The notes beneath the pieces are model-generated. The model searched no databases, had not been told where the DNA came from, and was given only the letters and a program-made list of their open reading frames with translations. This document shows positions 37,081 to 49,399 of a DNA stretch of 64,000 nt, one piece after another (positions within the stretch are counted from its first letter, which is position 1; every line of letters begins with the position of its first letter). The stretch is from Nymphaea colorata (Eukaryota; Streptophyta; Magnoliopsida; Nymphaeales; Nymphaeaceae): the NCBI RefSeq assembly GCF_008831285.2, contig NC_045146.1, positions 21,343,289-21,407,288 on the forward strand, in the 5' to 3' direction. Position numbers and translations under genes: made by a program.

Positions 37081-38378
37081 AAAAGCTAATAGTAATGTAG
37101 GCTAGATTTCAAAATCTAACGGTAAGGTAACATATTCATATACCAAAAACGGAAATACAAGTTGTAAATTTCCATTGCTTGTAAACATACACACACTTTC
37201 TACATGTCATTACATAACAATAAACAAAACACTCTATCTATTATTTAGTGGAACTCATATAGCTTGACTGTTCCGGTGATGCTCGTACGCCTTCAGCTCA
37301 CTTCGCTGAAAGATGATAATTAAATAGTGAGTCCTAATGAGGTCCTTGAACATTAAGATCATCTTCTTATGCTTTTCTTAAGCAATTTTGGTCAGCATGA
37401 AGCATTTGTCCAGATGACATAGGTGTGCTACATATCCATTTAGATATCCTCCTTTAGTCCCTCTACAGATGCTTTAAGAAGGGTTCAAGATGCCAACCAG
37501 TCACCACATGGCTCACCTTCTCAAATGACACCTAATGTTCATGCACTATTATTCCCTTTTCATTAAATCATGTATAGTTCTACAATAGAATCAACATGAG
37601 CAAAATGTTTGAAACCCACTATGATAGCTTCAGTGAGGTCCTTGTTAGGTCGTCCATTGAGACCCTTGTACCATCTATACCAGCGACGGTGTGGCCCTAT
37701 AATGCTCTAACTCCTCTTTGCCGCTTGAACTCTTTGCTCTCATAGAGTCTCGATAAGCAATGAACCGCTCCATGTGGAAGACCTCGCTTAGGTGATCATC
37801 TACCTCTTAACAATCACCATAATGGGCTAGAGAAATCCTCGCCCCTTATGTTTGAGCTACTTCCATTAATTGCCCCCTCCCCAATCCCTCTAGGTCCTCC
37901 AAAGAGGGCGTACAATCAAGACGTGTTAACAAATGCATTAATGTCATTACAAAAAATGTATGAACAATCAAGGTAAAATAGTCTTGTTGTTTGTCAAGCT
38001 CAGAATTTTCTTTCCAGTAAAAAAGCTAATATGTTATTCGAATCAGTCAAAATTTGAATTTATTTCAACCATATTATACAATTAGATCACTTTTTCCTAA
38101 GAATCGCATTCTGACAAACACTTACTCCATTGTTGAACCAATGTAAGGAAATACCTTTCGCCATTACAGACGCCAGACATGAAGTGGATTCAGAACCACC
38201 AGAGTCTTCTTCCCATATTTTATTTTGTAGATTTTCAAGGAGAGATCACTATTTTATCAGGTATCGAGGATACAGGAAAAGATATTCCACGCTAAAAAAG
38301 AAGATTCATGATCAGGGTTTGGCTCTCTCACCCCCTTTGATGAACCGGAAAATTTTTCGCCAACGTGTTCCGACTCTT
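37081..38378. other. spacer, possibly eroded element flank
   Basis: No intact gene. The left part may be a worn gag or leader of the neighbouring Ty3/Gypsy remnant, suggested only by position. The right 200 bases probably hold the 3' UTR of the small minus-strand gene. Confidence 0.45.
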
Positions 38379-38786
38379 TCACCCGTGGAACTGAAACACG
38401 AGATCTAACGAGCGAAGGTAGTCTGCCCGATTGAACGATAACCTCCGGCCGGAAAAGTCCAGCGGCTCGGGTGAGGTAGACGACGGGGAAGCGGGCCGCT
38501 TCCGGCGCTTATTTTGCAGACCCCACTGTTCGACACCCCGCTGAAGGCTCTCCACTTCTGACTCCTCACGGTCGACCATGGGCTCGTCCTCCGCCGGTGT
38601 GGCGGCCGACGAAAGGGAGGGCTCAACGGCAGAAAGGAAACTCTCGATCCGCACCTGAACGACTCTGAGCGACTCCCGGGCCTCGGTGACCTGCGCGGCC
38701 GGCGTCAACGGCGACAGCTGCCTTGCGATCAGAGCTGCATGCTCAAGGGCCGCCACGAGGTCGGGTATCTGCGACTCGCCGGCCAT
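38379..38786 (-). CDS. small conserved plant protein of unknown function (RxLDLVFQFHG tail)
   Basis: Intronless frame of 135 aa starting MAGESQIPDLV and ending LDLVFQFHG. The layout matches, from memory, a family of small plant proteins with no known role: an N-terminal helix of the IPDLVAALEHAALIARQL type, an acidic middle with EPM followed by aspartate/glutamate, a basic NKRRKRP stretch that could act as a nuclear localisation signal (about residues 92-98), a Ser/Pro spacer, and a C-terminal LDLxYQFHG-like end. The GC content is far above that of the flanks, as expected of a conserved coding exon. I do not know its function. Upstream on the same strand lies a short sequence with two tRNA-like hairpins. 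Confidence 0.75.
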   Translation of the reverse strand: MAGESQIPDLVAALEHAALIARQLSPLTPAAQVTEARESLRVVQVRIESFLSAVEPSLSSAATPAEDEPMVDREESEVESLQRGVEQWGLQNKRRKRPASPSSTSPEPLDFSGRRLSFNRADYLRSLDLVFQFHG

Positions 38787-38857
38787 CGTATGAGCCGCCT
38801 TCCGGCGGGACGGCTGCTAATTGCTTCGTTCGGAGAAGAAATTTTACGGAAATGGAC

Positions 38858-38934
38858 GTCGGGTATGGATTCGAACCCGACTTGCGTCGATGAAGTTGGA
38901 CCGATTGATCACGATTCGTGGCTTTACAGGCCAC
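38858..38934 (-). other. tRNA-like hairpins upstream of the small plant gene
   Basis: On the minus strand, GTGGC-CTGTAAA-GCCAC (38934-38918) is a perfect 5-bp, 7-nt-loop arm with the same loop as organellar tRNA-Tyr (anticodon GTA). It is followed 36 nt later by GTCGGG-TTCGAATCCATA-CCCGAC (38881-38858), which carries a T-loop-like TTCGAATCC. No D arm or closing acceptor stem could be built, so this is not called a tRNA gene. It would fall in the 5' leader of the small gene. Confidence 0.35.
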
Positions 38935-38989
38935 AAAAACATATCTTACAATTTTCTTCGTACATTCTTCGCATGGACAAGATTTCACC

Positions 38990-40240
38990 AAAATTATTCA
39001 CCGAAAGTGTGTTTGTTTTCTTTCTCTTATTGAGTCTATACTTTTATTAAATCATGTTTGATTGCTTTCTATTTCAGATTGAAGTTGAGATCTGCCCAGA
39101 AATAAAAGCACTAATTCAAAAAAAAAAATATATATATATATAGACCTCTCAAATACATAATAAATCGATAGAAGGGCATCGAGCAGATGGGCACCGATAT
39201 GTGATAATGTGAATAAGCAAATAGTTAGGGGCAGCCAATATAAAACCAATTAAAATTCAGAAAGCTGTGTGGGCGACTGCCTACACAATCCCACATGTGG
39301 TTTCGGGATCAAATTCAAGTCCCAACTTTATACCTTTTTCATCCAAACAGGCCTTATAACAATACATCATTATCCGACTAAACCAGTTTTTTCACGCAAA
39401 AGAGTGGTTCTACACCGCTTTCAACTTTGAGGCTTAAACCTGATTTGGGGCCCCCCATGTGAAGAGAGAAAACCTGTAGAAACACTCTGTGATTGTTCCA
39501 TGCAAATATTAGGCCAAATTCATGGAACATTAATTATTCCAACACAGATTGCTATGGAATACAAAAAGGAAAAATATAAGTTTCCATATAACCAGCAACA
39601 AAGAAACTTCAAGTTCGATTGTACAAATTGAATATGGAAAATATTTTTTTTTCTCATTCTTTATAGAAAACCTAATGTTATTATCATCAAAATCATGTTG
39701 ATATCGAAAGCAAGAAGAGGCTCGACACTATCCCTTTCTAAAAATCGGATCATATGGAAGTCGTGTTAGCCAAGTCAGCAGATATAATACCATAACATCA
39801 AAACATAGTCTTTAATCAAAATTGTAGGGCCAATATGACTCGATACAACTGATGCATATAAATGATGCGCACCTTTTCCCCTAAGGCTTTGAATACTAGA
39901 TGGAATCCGATGTTGACTACACTAAATTTTATCATTTATTATTGTTATTATGACATATATTTTTAAATACAATTAAAATGTAAAACGATGCACCAAAAAA
40001 AAAAATTTAAATTTACGGGATTTTATAGTTGGAGTCACATATCCAAAAGTTGGTCATTTTTTTTTTTTTGCTTTTATTGAAATGCAAGAAAAGGTTCTTA
40101 TACTCAACTACAAAGTATTAAGTGGACCGTAAAAACAGAAATAAATATGTACCTTCATGTAATATAATAAAATTTGCTGGTGCTAAGTGTAAGATCGTGA
40201 AAATCGGGTCTTGATCCGACTCGTTATGATCCAGATAAGG
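38990..40240. other. AT-rich intergenic spacer
   Basis: Spacer between two divergent genes. It holds A and T runs and a short TA run near 39128-39142. No gene was recognised. Confidence 0.6.
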
Positions 40241-40766
40241 TGACGGCTCCTCGATGGCGTAACTGGCGTTCCCGAACAAGCACCAAGGCCCGATATGCGC
40301 GTCTGAGAACCCGCCCCGCTTCCCCTTTAAAAACGGACGGCGATGGTACCGTTACGCTCCCCAGCCATCCGCCGCTTCCCCGCTGCCCGGATTCCGGTTG
40401 GCCTTGCTCCAACGCCGCCGGTGACTCCGTCGGATCGGGTACTCGTACCAGAAATCCGACGGAAACTTGAACTTCTCCAGTTCATTTTGGTTCTCCGGCG
40501 TTGCGTTTGCAGGTAGCGGAATCGTCTTCCGTTCCTTCCTTAATCGCGTTTTAGAATGTCGAGGAAATAAACTCGTTTTGAGCCCTAATTTTTCTTCTTC
40601 TCTGTTTCAGCTAGTTTTTGCCAACTAATGCATTCTTTTGTCTCGGAAATATGAGAATTGGGGCAATTAATTTGTGGAGCCTGTTCCTCACAGTGTATTT
40701 CTTGTAGGAAGAAGGGATTTGGATGCGGGACGGGGGAGAATTCCTAATTATTAACCGGATTAACAA
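40240..40766 (+). promoter_or_regulatory. GC-rich 5' region of the RING-CH ligase gene
   Basis: Base composition jumps from AT-rich spacer to GC-rich at about 40.24 kb and falls again at about 40.5 kb, which suggests a first non-coding exon followed by a leader intron. The stretch 40602-40690 is T-rich like an intron, and the coding start follows at 40767. Exact transcription start and splice sites are not determined. Confidence 0.4.
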
Positions 40767-43700
40767 ATGCATAATGAAGAATCGTGCGAGAATGGGTCTT
40801 CAAACGGCTCTTGCAGCGACAAACGAGCGGACGAGCACGTCGACAATGATCTCGGGGCGCAAGGAAGCGAGCTGAATCCCGATGAGGGACTTCTGGAGGC
40901 GAGACGTGAGAATGATCAGAATACTGCTGCCAGAGATGGCGATGGCGAGAGTCTTAGGGGCTCTAATTCACTCATGCAGCTGGCCGATGACTCTGCTTCG
41001 GGAGCGGTCTTCATTATGGTTCCAAAAGACAGCCCGCGAGAAGAGTTGGCTGCGTCTGGGGTTCCAAAGGTTGAAATTTGCAGGGAGGTTGAAGATGCAG
41101 CGGCTTCGTCACCCAATAAACTTCCTCTGGAGAGAAACGGAAGTTATAACGAACGGTGCCGGTAATCTCGCAGCTGTGAGGCTTGAGCTGAATATGAATA
41201 CCTAGAATGGGTTTTAGATGGTTGCACGTCTATCTACTAATTATTGTATTATTATAGTTAAATTTTCAATAATTAATTATCGGCCGGTTATCTCATCGTT
41301 CCCTTGCTTACTTATCTATCTATACAGTGATGCTTTTAGAATCCGTTCGGATTTCAGATAAAATGGGTCGAGGGTTCTGGAAATTGCAGCTCTCTGGGCC
41401 TATATGTTTGGACCGACTCGATCCAAATTGTCACCAGACTCACCACAGTAAAATCTAGGGGTTTGAGATCCTATTGGAGTAGGTTGAACAGTTGAAGTTC
41501 GATTTCCTGGACGTCGTAGGAAAACCTAAAATTGTTATAGGATGTGCCAGTCAAACGATGTAAATGCATATTAAATTGGGGGTTCTATGTTGTGATGAGT
41601 CACTGTATCCTAGCACGCCAATAGTGACTTTGATGTTGGATGTGCATTTCTTCTCATCCCTGGAAACTTAGATAATTGTTGAATTGGTTCAAGTGAGAGA
41701 CTTTAGTGTTCTATAATTTTGAATTCTGCAGAGAAATATAGACAAGCTATGTTTATTGTTGCCTCTACCGGTTGCAGGGATATAATTTGCGGGACCTATA
41801 GTCCTTTGTTCCCTTGTGGCAGCAAAAATGTGCAAGTGTGCTGCTATGACAGCATAGATTTCATTTTAGCCTGTGGGATTGTCTATTTTGCAAGAGGATC
41901 CTCAACTAGTATCCAAGGATTTTGTTAATGGTCTCTTATACCATGGTTCCTGGTTCACTTAATTCGCATACAAACTCTACGATTATCTGGAATGCCTTCC
42001 AATTTCCATAATTCCCAATAGTAAAGTCAACTTGGCACCTAAAAGCCATTGTGGTTGGCTTTCTATCTTCGAGAGCAAGATGATGCAGTTCACTTGTTTG
42101 CAAAGTTATCATTTTCTCCTTTCCCTTTTCACCCATCTTCTGTGGTAGAAATGCAGACTAACCTCGCTTTAGATTTTAGAAATTTCTCCTCCTATTTTAA
42201 ATTATTTCAATTGATGGCCATTTCTGGTGAAATAAAAATTGCTATCGTACTTGGATGTTCAGTAAACTAGGAATGTTGAATTTAGTTTCTAACAATCGGG
42301 GGTGAAACCTGAGGTCCTGCTATGAAGCACTAGAATCCACATTGAAGATGAAGTTTTTCACTATTACGAATGTAATTGCCCTTTCAATTAGATGTGTTCT
42401 GTTGTTTTAGATTTATTAGTTAGACCAGTTCACATGTTTGCTGAACCTCTCCTTCGATGGGTTGATGCTCTACATCAGCCATCTTGACCAGGTCTCTCTG
42501 GCACAATACTTGTCATATTGATAACAGGTACATAGTATATACAACTCTGTATTAGTTTTAGTAACTTTAATCCTAACTTTTGGAGCATATCATTTTTAGT
42601 TTTCGTCAAAAGTGAAAAAGTTGTATTATATTTTTGAAAATATCATGAGAATCACAATGGACTCGTTCAAAGTCAGCGTCCGAGTCATGTCTTTCTGTAG
42701 CAACTGTGATGAAGGAATTCCAAGGAGTTCAAACACTTTTCTGAATGACAATCCAATGTAACCTACTTGGACAGGTCTAAATTAAGGACCAGTTCTGATC
42801 AATGAATGCAACCAATTACATGATTACTTTGTTTTTGTACCATGTAGACTTTTAGTGTCCTAGGGAGTTGGACTAATAGTCCTGACAAATGACGAGATAT
42901 TCCAGAGGTTCGCCTTTGGACATGTCAAGAATAAAGGAGCACTATTGATAGTGAGATCAGTCGGAATGTCTATAGCTTATTCTAGAGAAATGATCAATTG
43001 ATAAATTGATATATACCTTTTTCACTGCAAAAAATTGATCAATACTTAGTACGTTCATATTTATGTCAGAAAAATGGCAAAGAAGATGTTGACTCATTCA
43101 TAATTTTAGCTATTATGTTAAATCTATGGATATTGGTCAAGATATATCCACTTCCTCTTGCGACTTAATGTTTTGCATGAAGGTTACATGCCAATTTAAG
43201 GTTGAACAAGTTGATAAATATTTGAATTTCAATATTTTCTTACTCCCACAAGCAGGGAGGAGATGAACTCTGAATAGCAATTTTTTCCATATCTTATGAT
43301 GAAAAGGTCAGGATGAAGATACCTTGAAAAATCAGTTATGCAAGATGAGTTCTCAAATAAAGAAATGGCTGGAGATGGGATGGTGTAGCTTCCTAAGTCT
43401 TTTGTTTTCGTGTATGTTTACCAATGGGCGGCAGAGAGGAGGAGAAGAGGAGATAGGTTAAAAAAAAACCAAATGTTGTTTTTCACAGTTTGTCTGCTTG
43501 ATGCATGTATGAAGCATGGAATCAGGCTTTATTCTTCAGTCTTCTTTGTGCAGTCAGAAAATTCTAATGAACACCGAGTTTTCTGAAGCTTTACTCTTAG
43601 GATCATTTCTCTATGCATTTTTCGGGTTTTGTTTTTTCTTTAATTTGACACATGATGAGAGCATGTAAGTAGCTCAAATGAATTTCGCTATTGGGATAAC

Positions 43701-45048
43701 AGGTGGTCAATCCAACTTGCCAGACCCATCAAGTAAAAGTAACAAATAAAGCAGGAGATATTCCAATAAGAGTTTGGTTATGTTCCTACTTGTCATGTGC
43801 ATCACTTGGTCACTGGTTTTTGTCTGGCTAGAAATATGCATAGTTTGGAATTCATATCGTGAAATAGTTATTTTTTCAATTTTTGAATTAATTGACAATT
43901 TGTCATGCTTTACCAGAACTGCTTGCTACTTGGTGGTAACTTCTTATTCCAACATAAAATGCCAGGGTCTGTCACGAGCAGTCTGAAGAAGCTATTGTGG
44001 AGCTTGGGTGCAGCTGTCGTGGCGAGCTTGCAAAAGCTCACCGTTCTTGTATACAAACTTGGTTTTGCACCAAAGGCTCAAATAAATGTGAAATTTGCCA
44101 GTAAGTGTCCACTTTCTTTTTTCACTTGTATTCTCTTCCCACTTTGAAGTACGGAGAAGAATCTGATTTCTTTTGACAACAGGCAGGTGGCTGTAAATAT
44201 ACCTTTACCTGGTTCTCAGCTAGCATCTCAGGCAAGTTTGAGTTTTATATAATCTTATCGTATGTTTGTCAGGTTATTTGGTCAGTGTGTCAGTTTTCTT
44301 CTGATGACATCCATTTGGTTTGGTGTTATGCAACAGCCAGGTTATTGGGTGTGGACAGTGGAACCAACACTTAGAGTATCTGATATTAGAAGCACAGATC
44401 GTCGCAGGGTATGTTTCTTGTCCTGTTGGGCCATTAGCTGCAGTCATCTCATGTCTAGGTTAGTAGAGCAGAAACAATTGTTTGATACTAATCTAGGCTC
44501 TTGCCGAGTACCCACTTGGAAACCAATTGGTGCTCTACTGATGTCAATGTAGATGAGTAACTTGGCACCTGCTTTGATCTGGGTCGGGCACCTATTTTAT
44601 TTCCAACTCGTTTTTCATAAACAATATTGTTGCCAATTTGTGTGAGGAGTTAGCATGATGAATTTCATAAATCTTATCTGGATGAACATTATTGTTCTTG
44701 TGGGTATTGATTTAACTCATTAAGAATTTGGTCAGGGCTGCATAAGTCCACTTTGGGTGGCATTTTCCATCTTAATTTGTGGACTTCTTCTAGATGTGCT
44801 GATATCTATGACTCTTGGCCTCTCAGCGCTGCCTGTAAATATAATCATCGGTACCATCTTCTCCATTTGTTTGCCCTCTATTCTCCTTCCTTCCCTCTCT
44901 CTCAAGAAAGCTCATGTCATGGATTCATGCAGGTATTTTGGTTGTACTGGGTCTTGGAACTGCACTTCGTCTTGCTCTGGACTGCTGTTTCGAGTGGACG
45001 TTGAGAAGAGTGGTGCAAAGATCACAGTTAAACAGTAACCCCGTCTAG
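40767..45048 (+). CDS. membrane-associated RING-CH (RINGv) E3 ubiquitin ligase
   Basis: Six coding exons: 40767-41161, 43966-44100, 44183-44231, 44337-44408, 44736-44850 and 44933-45048. They sum to 882 nt, giving 293 aa. The N-terminal 130 residues are acidic and disordered-looking. The exon 1/2 junction creates a complete C4HC3 RING-CH finger with ligands C131, C134, C147, C149, H157, C160, C173 and C176, with the usual W164. Two hydrophobic segments follow at about 222-243 and 249-272, separated by a short turn, and a short basic tail ends the protein. In the MARCH/RINGv family such proteins sit in endomembranes and pass ubiquitin to membrane targets. Individual exon frames look unlike the family; only splicing in this phase gives the zinc finger. 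Intron 3 begins with GC (CAG|GCAAGT), a non-canonical GC-AG intron. Intron 1 is 2.8 kb. Confidence 0.93.
41162..43965 (+). other. intron 1 of the RING-CH ligase gene
   Basis: A 2.8 kb AT-rich intron that splits the zinc finger between its first and second cysteine. No nested gene was recognised. Confidence 0.8.
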
Positions 45049-45887
45049 TAATAGATTCCAAATTTTCTGTTCGGTTTCCTTTCCCGTGTTATATCTAGAA
45101 AATGTCTACACATAGTTCAACAAAGAAGGTGAAAATTGGTATATTGTAAAACCAGCTGTAAGCAGCTTGCATAAAAGATCGTATGATCTCTTTCTGAATG
45201 TCTATAGGACATATGATGAGTCTCCAATGGATAAAATTTGTTGCCAAGTTTAGAAGCTGAAGTTTGATTGGATTCTTGTAGATGTTAGCATGAAGATCGT
45301 AATAGCATGTCTCGCTCTCACCAACGCTACAAGTGGACGATAAAGTGATACGTTTGTCGACTTGTGCTTGGCTCCATGCTATTTCTGCTGAACCACTGTG
45401 TGAGACAAACAAACAGCTTTTCTGTGTGGGGCACGTTACTTGCAAACAAGGATGATATTCAGCAGAATGGGTCTGAATATGAGCGAGACTTGGTGATACC
45501 GGTCCGGGTTTTCTGGACTGCAGGGACAAATGGCACCTAACGTATTCTTAGCAGCTGGCATAATCCAAGCTCATGTCAGAGCAATAAAAAGTTAGAACGG
45601 AAAAGGGTTGACAAACAGATCTAAGAAGTTGGGTAGTCTTCAACCCATGTGCGCAATCAAGACAAGATTGACCAGCTTCCTTATAACTGAAGCAGCTTGC
45701 TAGCAGTATGGATTAGTCTGTTTTCTTTGAAATTATATTGCTATTGCTAGTGTTATTGGACTTGTACTCTGGTTCTGGAAACTTTGACAGCTAACTGTTC
45801 ATGGTCATGGAACACGTTCCGCATAAGGCATGTAGATCCACGGATTACGAATCTTTTCCCCATAATCCATGCAATCGGGGTAATGAA
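45049..45887. other. 3' flank of the RING-CH ligase gene
   Basis: Probably 3' UTR followed by spacer. A 144-codon minus-strand open frame at 45095-45529 matches no family I know and is taken as chance. Confidence 0.5.
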
Positions 45888-45889
45888 GA

Positions 45890-45986
45890 TTCAGAAAATG
45901 ACCAGAGTTAGGTGCGTCATCCTTGTGCAGGGGCACGCTAATCTTCTCTATATGTCAATCCAATTTTACCAGATCTCCAAAGAAAG
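45890..45986 (-). pseudogene. degenerate U6 snRNA copy
   Basis: Read on the minus strand, this aligns along its length with plant U6 snRNA. It has TAAAATTGG (5' region), then AGAGAAGATTAGC, then CCCCTGCACAAGGATGACG, which follow the U6 core in order and at near-normal spacing. The 5' stem region is still traceable near 45985. Differences include an altered ACAGAGA box (ATAGAGA), one missing base in the AUGG segment and a worn 3' end. No plant snRNA promoter (USE plus TATA at the usual spacing) was seen upstream, at 45990-46070. It is most simply a retroposed or decayed U6 copy; a divergent functional gene is unlikely. Confidence 0.75.
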
Positions 45987-45989
45987 CAA

Positions 45990-47370
45990 AACAGCCTAGA
46001 ATCGGCAGCTCCAAACACAGCTACTGTTATTACGTGATCAACAAATGAAGCTTCGTCGCCGCCATTTGCGCTGTAAGGACACCACAGTTCAATGGTTACA
46101 CGGGCTCACGTGGAAAGATCACATCTCATTTACCTTAAGTCGGACCTTTCAAGGAAGTCCCTTCACCTGCAGTTAGCTAATTTCTTTTGCACCACTAGCT
46201 TTAATCAGTGGCTGAAGTCCAGACCTTCACCCCTGATTTCGTAGCATTTGGAAGGCCTTGGTTTCGGTTTCATTTTGTCTGCCGCAATCCAGCATGCGAG
46301 ATTGCTTCTTATTTCTATTCATAGGGTGAACATTATGCCGACAGACCCCATTCAAATAGGGCACTGTATTTCACAGGAATATGCACAAACAGACACACAC
46401 ACTTCCCTCTAAATGTTAGGTGTAGCACAAGTATGCATGCATCATATTCATAATCAATGGAGTTGGATATTTTGGCTCTTGAGATCCCAGGACGCAGGGA
46501 ATGTGGGACATTCCGTTTCAAGAGTACATCAACAAGCACCTGCTGCCTCAAGCCCTCACCAAGCACATCCTGATAGAGAACCCTTTTTAATTTTTCACAT
46601 GCCATTAGCCATGACAAGGGAAAACGAGATCACAGATGAAAATGAGAAATTGCTTGTGCAGAGGCGAGAATAAAGGGAACACATTATATTTGAGGATAAT
46701 GAACTCCGACCAAAAGTGGACAATAAAGTTACCAACATATAGTGGTGAGTGCTATGTCTGAGGTCACAATGCTTACGACGAAGTGAGACAACTAGGTGAA
46801 ACGCCAACCATGTAGCCGGGAGGATATGGCCACTATGGGCAACAAAAAAGGACTATTCCCACAGCCTGCTACAACTGCGCAAGCAGTGGAGTGTAATACT
46901 GAAACCTGTGAATGCTACATCAGAAACCTTTTTCAAACGATGAACTCCTTTTATATTGTAAATCACAGGGGACCAACATTGCTTCTGCGATGTCAATGTT
47001 AACCTCCAATTTCCAAAGGCTTTCTTCTAATTTGATGAGTGTCTTATAACGTGCTTAACATAAAGAGGTTTCACATTACTTGGACCAAGTAGACCACACA
47101 AAGTAAAACAACGCAGGAGAAGGACGGACACTGATTAATTCATGAGTTCTACTACACATTTGAAGTTTCTGATTAACGCAACAGACTCTCAAACCTTCTT
47201 TCTAGAAACATGACAATCAACTTACCGTGTTCACACCTTTCATCGGTTCTGACCGGGTTCCCCCACACTGCTTCTTTGAATATTCCCAACTTTAACCAAC
47301 GGAATGAACGTTTCTTGCTCCATCATGCGATCAGCACCATGACTCCACAGACGACGCAGCAAGCTATGGA
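45990..47370. other. intergenic spacer
   Basis: No gene recognised. The right end should include the 3' UTR of the minus-strand UEV1 gene. Confidence 0.55.
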
Positions 47371-49165
47371 CTAAAAGTAAGTGCCTTCTGGCGGCTGAAC
47401 TAATTTTCGGTTATGAGGAGCAGCCATTTCCTTTTTCAACTGTGTCAGTATGTCCTCCATTGTGTACTCCCGCTGCCAACTTGCCAACATGCCAAATTTT
47501 TTTGGTTCAACCTAGGGAAAAAAAAGGTATCGCATCAGCAAACATGTTCACAAGCACACACCATCCATAAACTTTAATATACACAAAAGGGTTATATATC
47601 TGGTTACAACTACGTTCCATGTCCAAAACATTATGAAAGTCATCCCGTTCGCTTCTTTCCTTTTCTTTTTGGAACATTCAGAAAATGGAAAAAAACAGGA
47701 AAACACTATCAGGAATGTTCATGTCCTGTTCCGTGTCAATTGTGTGCATTCAATGTGCAATGCTGGTCTTCATCAGAGAAGGCGTATATGGGAATACTGA
47801 TTGAAGGAACCAAGCAGCTCCATTCGCCCTGTCATAATGGATACTCTAGGAGCTGCATAAATGAAATTGAGATATTCTCGATGACTATCAAAAACATGGA
47901 GTCCATTACAGAGATGATTATGATAACCGCAATTTTATTTATGCCAAAAAGACAACTTGGTGCTGAGGTCTTTTTCGTGTTTACCACTCCAGTTTCATGA
48001 TTTACGCATGTCATGTTGATTCGTGAGTGAAACCTAACACTGGGAGGCTTGTCAGGGTAATCCTTGTCGCAGAACAGCTTCAGTTGATAGATGCGCCCTT
48101 CATGAACGGACTGCAAAAAAAGAAAACGAAGGTAAGATGCTAAAAACAGGCAAACTAGAACCAAATTCTGGGTAAGAAAACATAAGCATTATTATACATT
48201 ATGAGGTCCTATGATCGTCCCCGTCCAGGACCGCATGTAGATGTCGTCACCATCATCCATCCCGTAGCTAACTGTGCCATCTCCAATTCCCTTTTCTCCT
48301 CGCTCAAGCTCTTCCAGCAATCTGAAGTTGCGCGGAACTGCACAAATATAGCCACGTAAACATGAAGAATATCTTCGTACCATCGGGAGGCGTGTACAAA
48401 TAAATGCTCACATACTAAAATCTACAGGGCACTTGACTAGATTTTGGGAATCAAAGATCCTATAGTTATATTTATGCTGCAAAGACTCCACTTCCCAATG
48501 TTGAAAAAACTTCCAACAATTTGGAGCTACACTAAGAACGTTTTGTAGAGCAAGTTGAATGTTACAAATAATGCTCAAGAAACAGACAACTGACTAAGCA
48601 TTATAGGCAAGGTTATGCAACATTCAACAAGTAACTCAAGTCAAAACCGATTTTCGCACGAAAGACACACGAGGACGTGAAATTTGCGGTCACCACATAC
48701 TTGCACTCACAAAGCAAATAGGATGCACATTCACGCTATGGATTTGTTCTAAGCTCACAAAAGTTCATTACTACACACAAAAATCTTGATCATTCGCTCC
48801 CAGAATCGCCCCAAACAAGCTGCCTTATTTCTGTGCATTTAAACGGTAATACGCAAGCAAACGCGCGGATATTTGCAGAAGTCCAGCCTAAAACGCAGCA
48901 AGGGACACATCAATCAAAGCAAAAAACCAATTATTCACTCAGGATCGAACCGATCCCATTACGGAACATGATCACCAACAGCCGGGAGCAGAATCGCACG
49001 ATACAGACGAATTTCGCAACACGAAAACACCCGATCTAGTAAAGAAGCAATCGGCGCATGATTGAAACCATAAAACCACGAAGAAGAAGAAGACGAAAAA
49101 GGAAAGGATGAAAGAGCTGAAGGCCACCGACCCACAACGCTAGATCCTCCCGAACCGATCGTCAT
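47371..49165 (-). CDS. UEV1: ubiquitin-conjugating enzyme E2 variant 1 (UEV1/MMZ)
   Basis: Four minus-strand exons: 49165-49132, 48337-48198, 48110-47985 and 47511-47371. They sum to 441 nt, giving 146 aa, the normal length of plant UEV1 proteins. The protein starts [11 protein letters not shown], continues [17 protein letters not shown], and ends QPPEGTYF, close to Arabidopsis UEV1C/D. It has the UBC fold but lacks the active-site cysteine, as is normal for the family: in the region where an active E2 carries it, this protein reads [11 protein letters not shown], as UEV1 proteins do. By family knowledge it pairs with UBC13/UBC35-36 to build K63-linked ubiquitin chains in DNA-damage tolerance and signalling. 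The first coding exon is only 34 nt and the first intron about 0.8 kb. Confidence 0.97.
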
Positions 49166-49380
49166 GCCGCACCGTCGGCTCCGGTCTCCAACCCAACAGG
49201 GGGGACTCAGCGTTGGAAAAGAAGGAGCGGAAGGTCTAGTAGCCGCCGGGATCGCGGTCGACGGCGCCGGAGCCTTCGGAGGGCGGAAGGGGGCAGAGCC
49301 GCAGAGGGGGAAAGTGGCTCCTTCGTGTCGCTTCTCGCTCTCCCTTTGTTCGTATTATGGGCTTCGAAAGGGATACCGAT
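49166..49380 (-). promoter_or_regulatory. GC-rich 5' leader region of UEV1
   Basis: A GC-rich island directly upstream of the UEV1 start, ending in a poly-T/poly-C stretch at about 49384-49400. It is likely the 5' UTR and core promoter. No specific elements could be assigned. Confidence 0.4.
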
Positions 49381-49399
49381 GATTTTTTTTTTTTTCCCC

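Noticed and set aside
38858-38934. tRNA-Tyr gene
   Set aside because: The anticodon-like and T-like arms are present, but no D arm or acceptor stem can be formed, and the spacing between arms is too long.
43905-44147. 80-residue membrane-like protein starting MLYQNCLLLGG
   Set aside because: This is the wrong frame of RING-CH exon 2; the spliced frame gives a perfect C4HC3 finger instead.
45095-45529. 144-codon minus-strand protein downstream of the RING-CH gene
   Set aside because: It lies antisense to the likely 3' UTR, shows no domain or signal, and has no splice partners.
40767-49165. Functional ubiquitin gene cluster (RING-CH E3 plus UEV1)
   Set aside because: The two genes are in convergent orientation several kb apart, and their families act in different pathways; closeness is probably chance.
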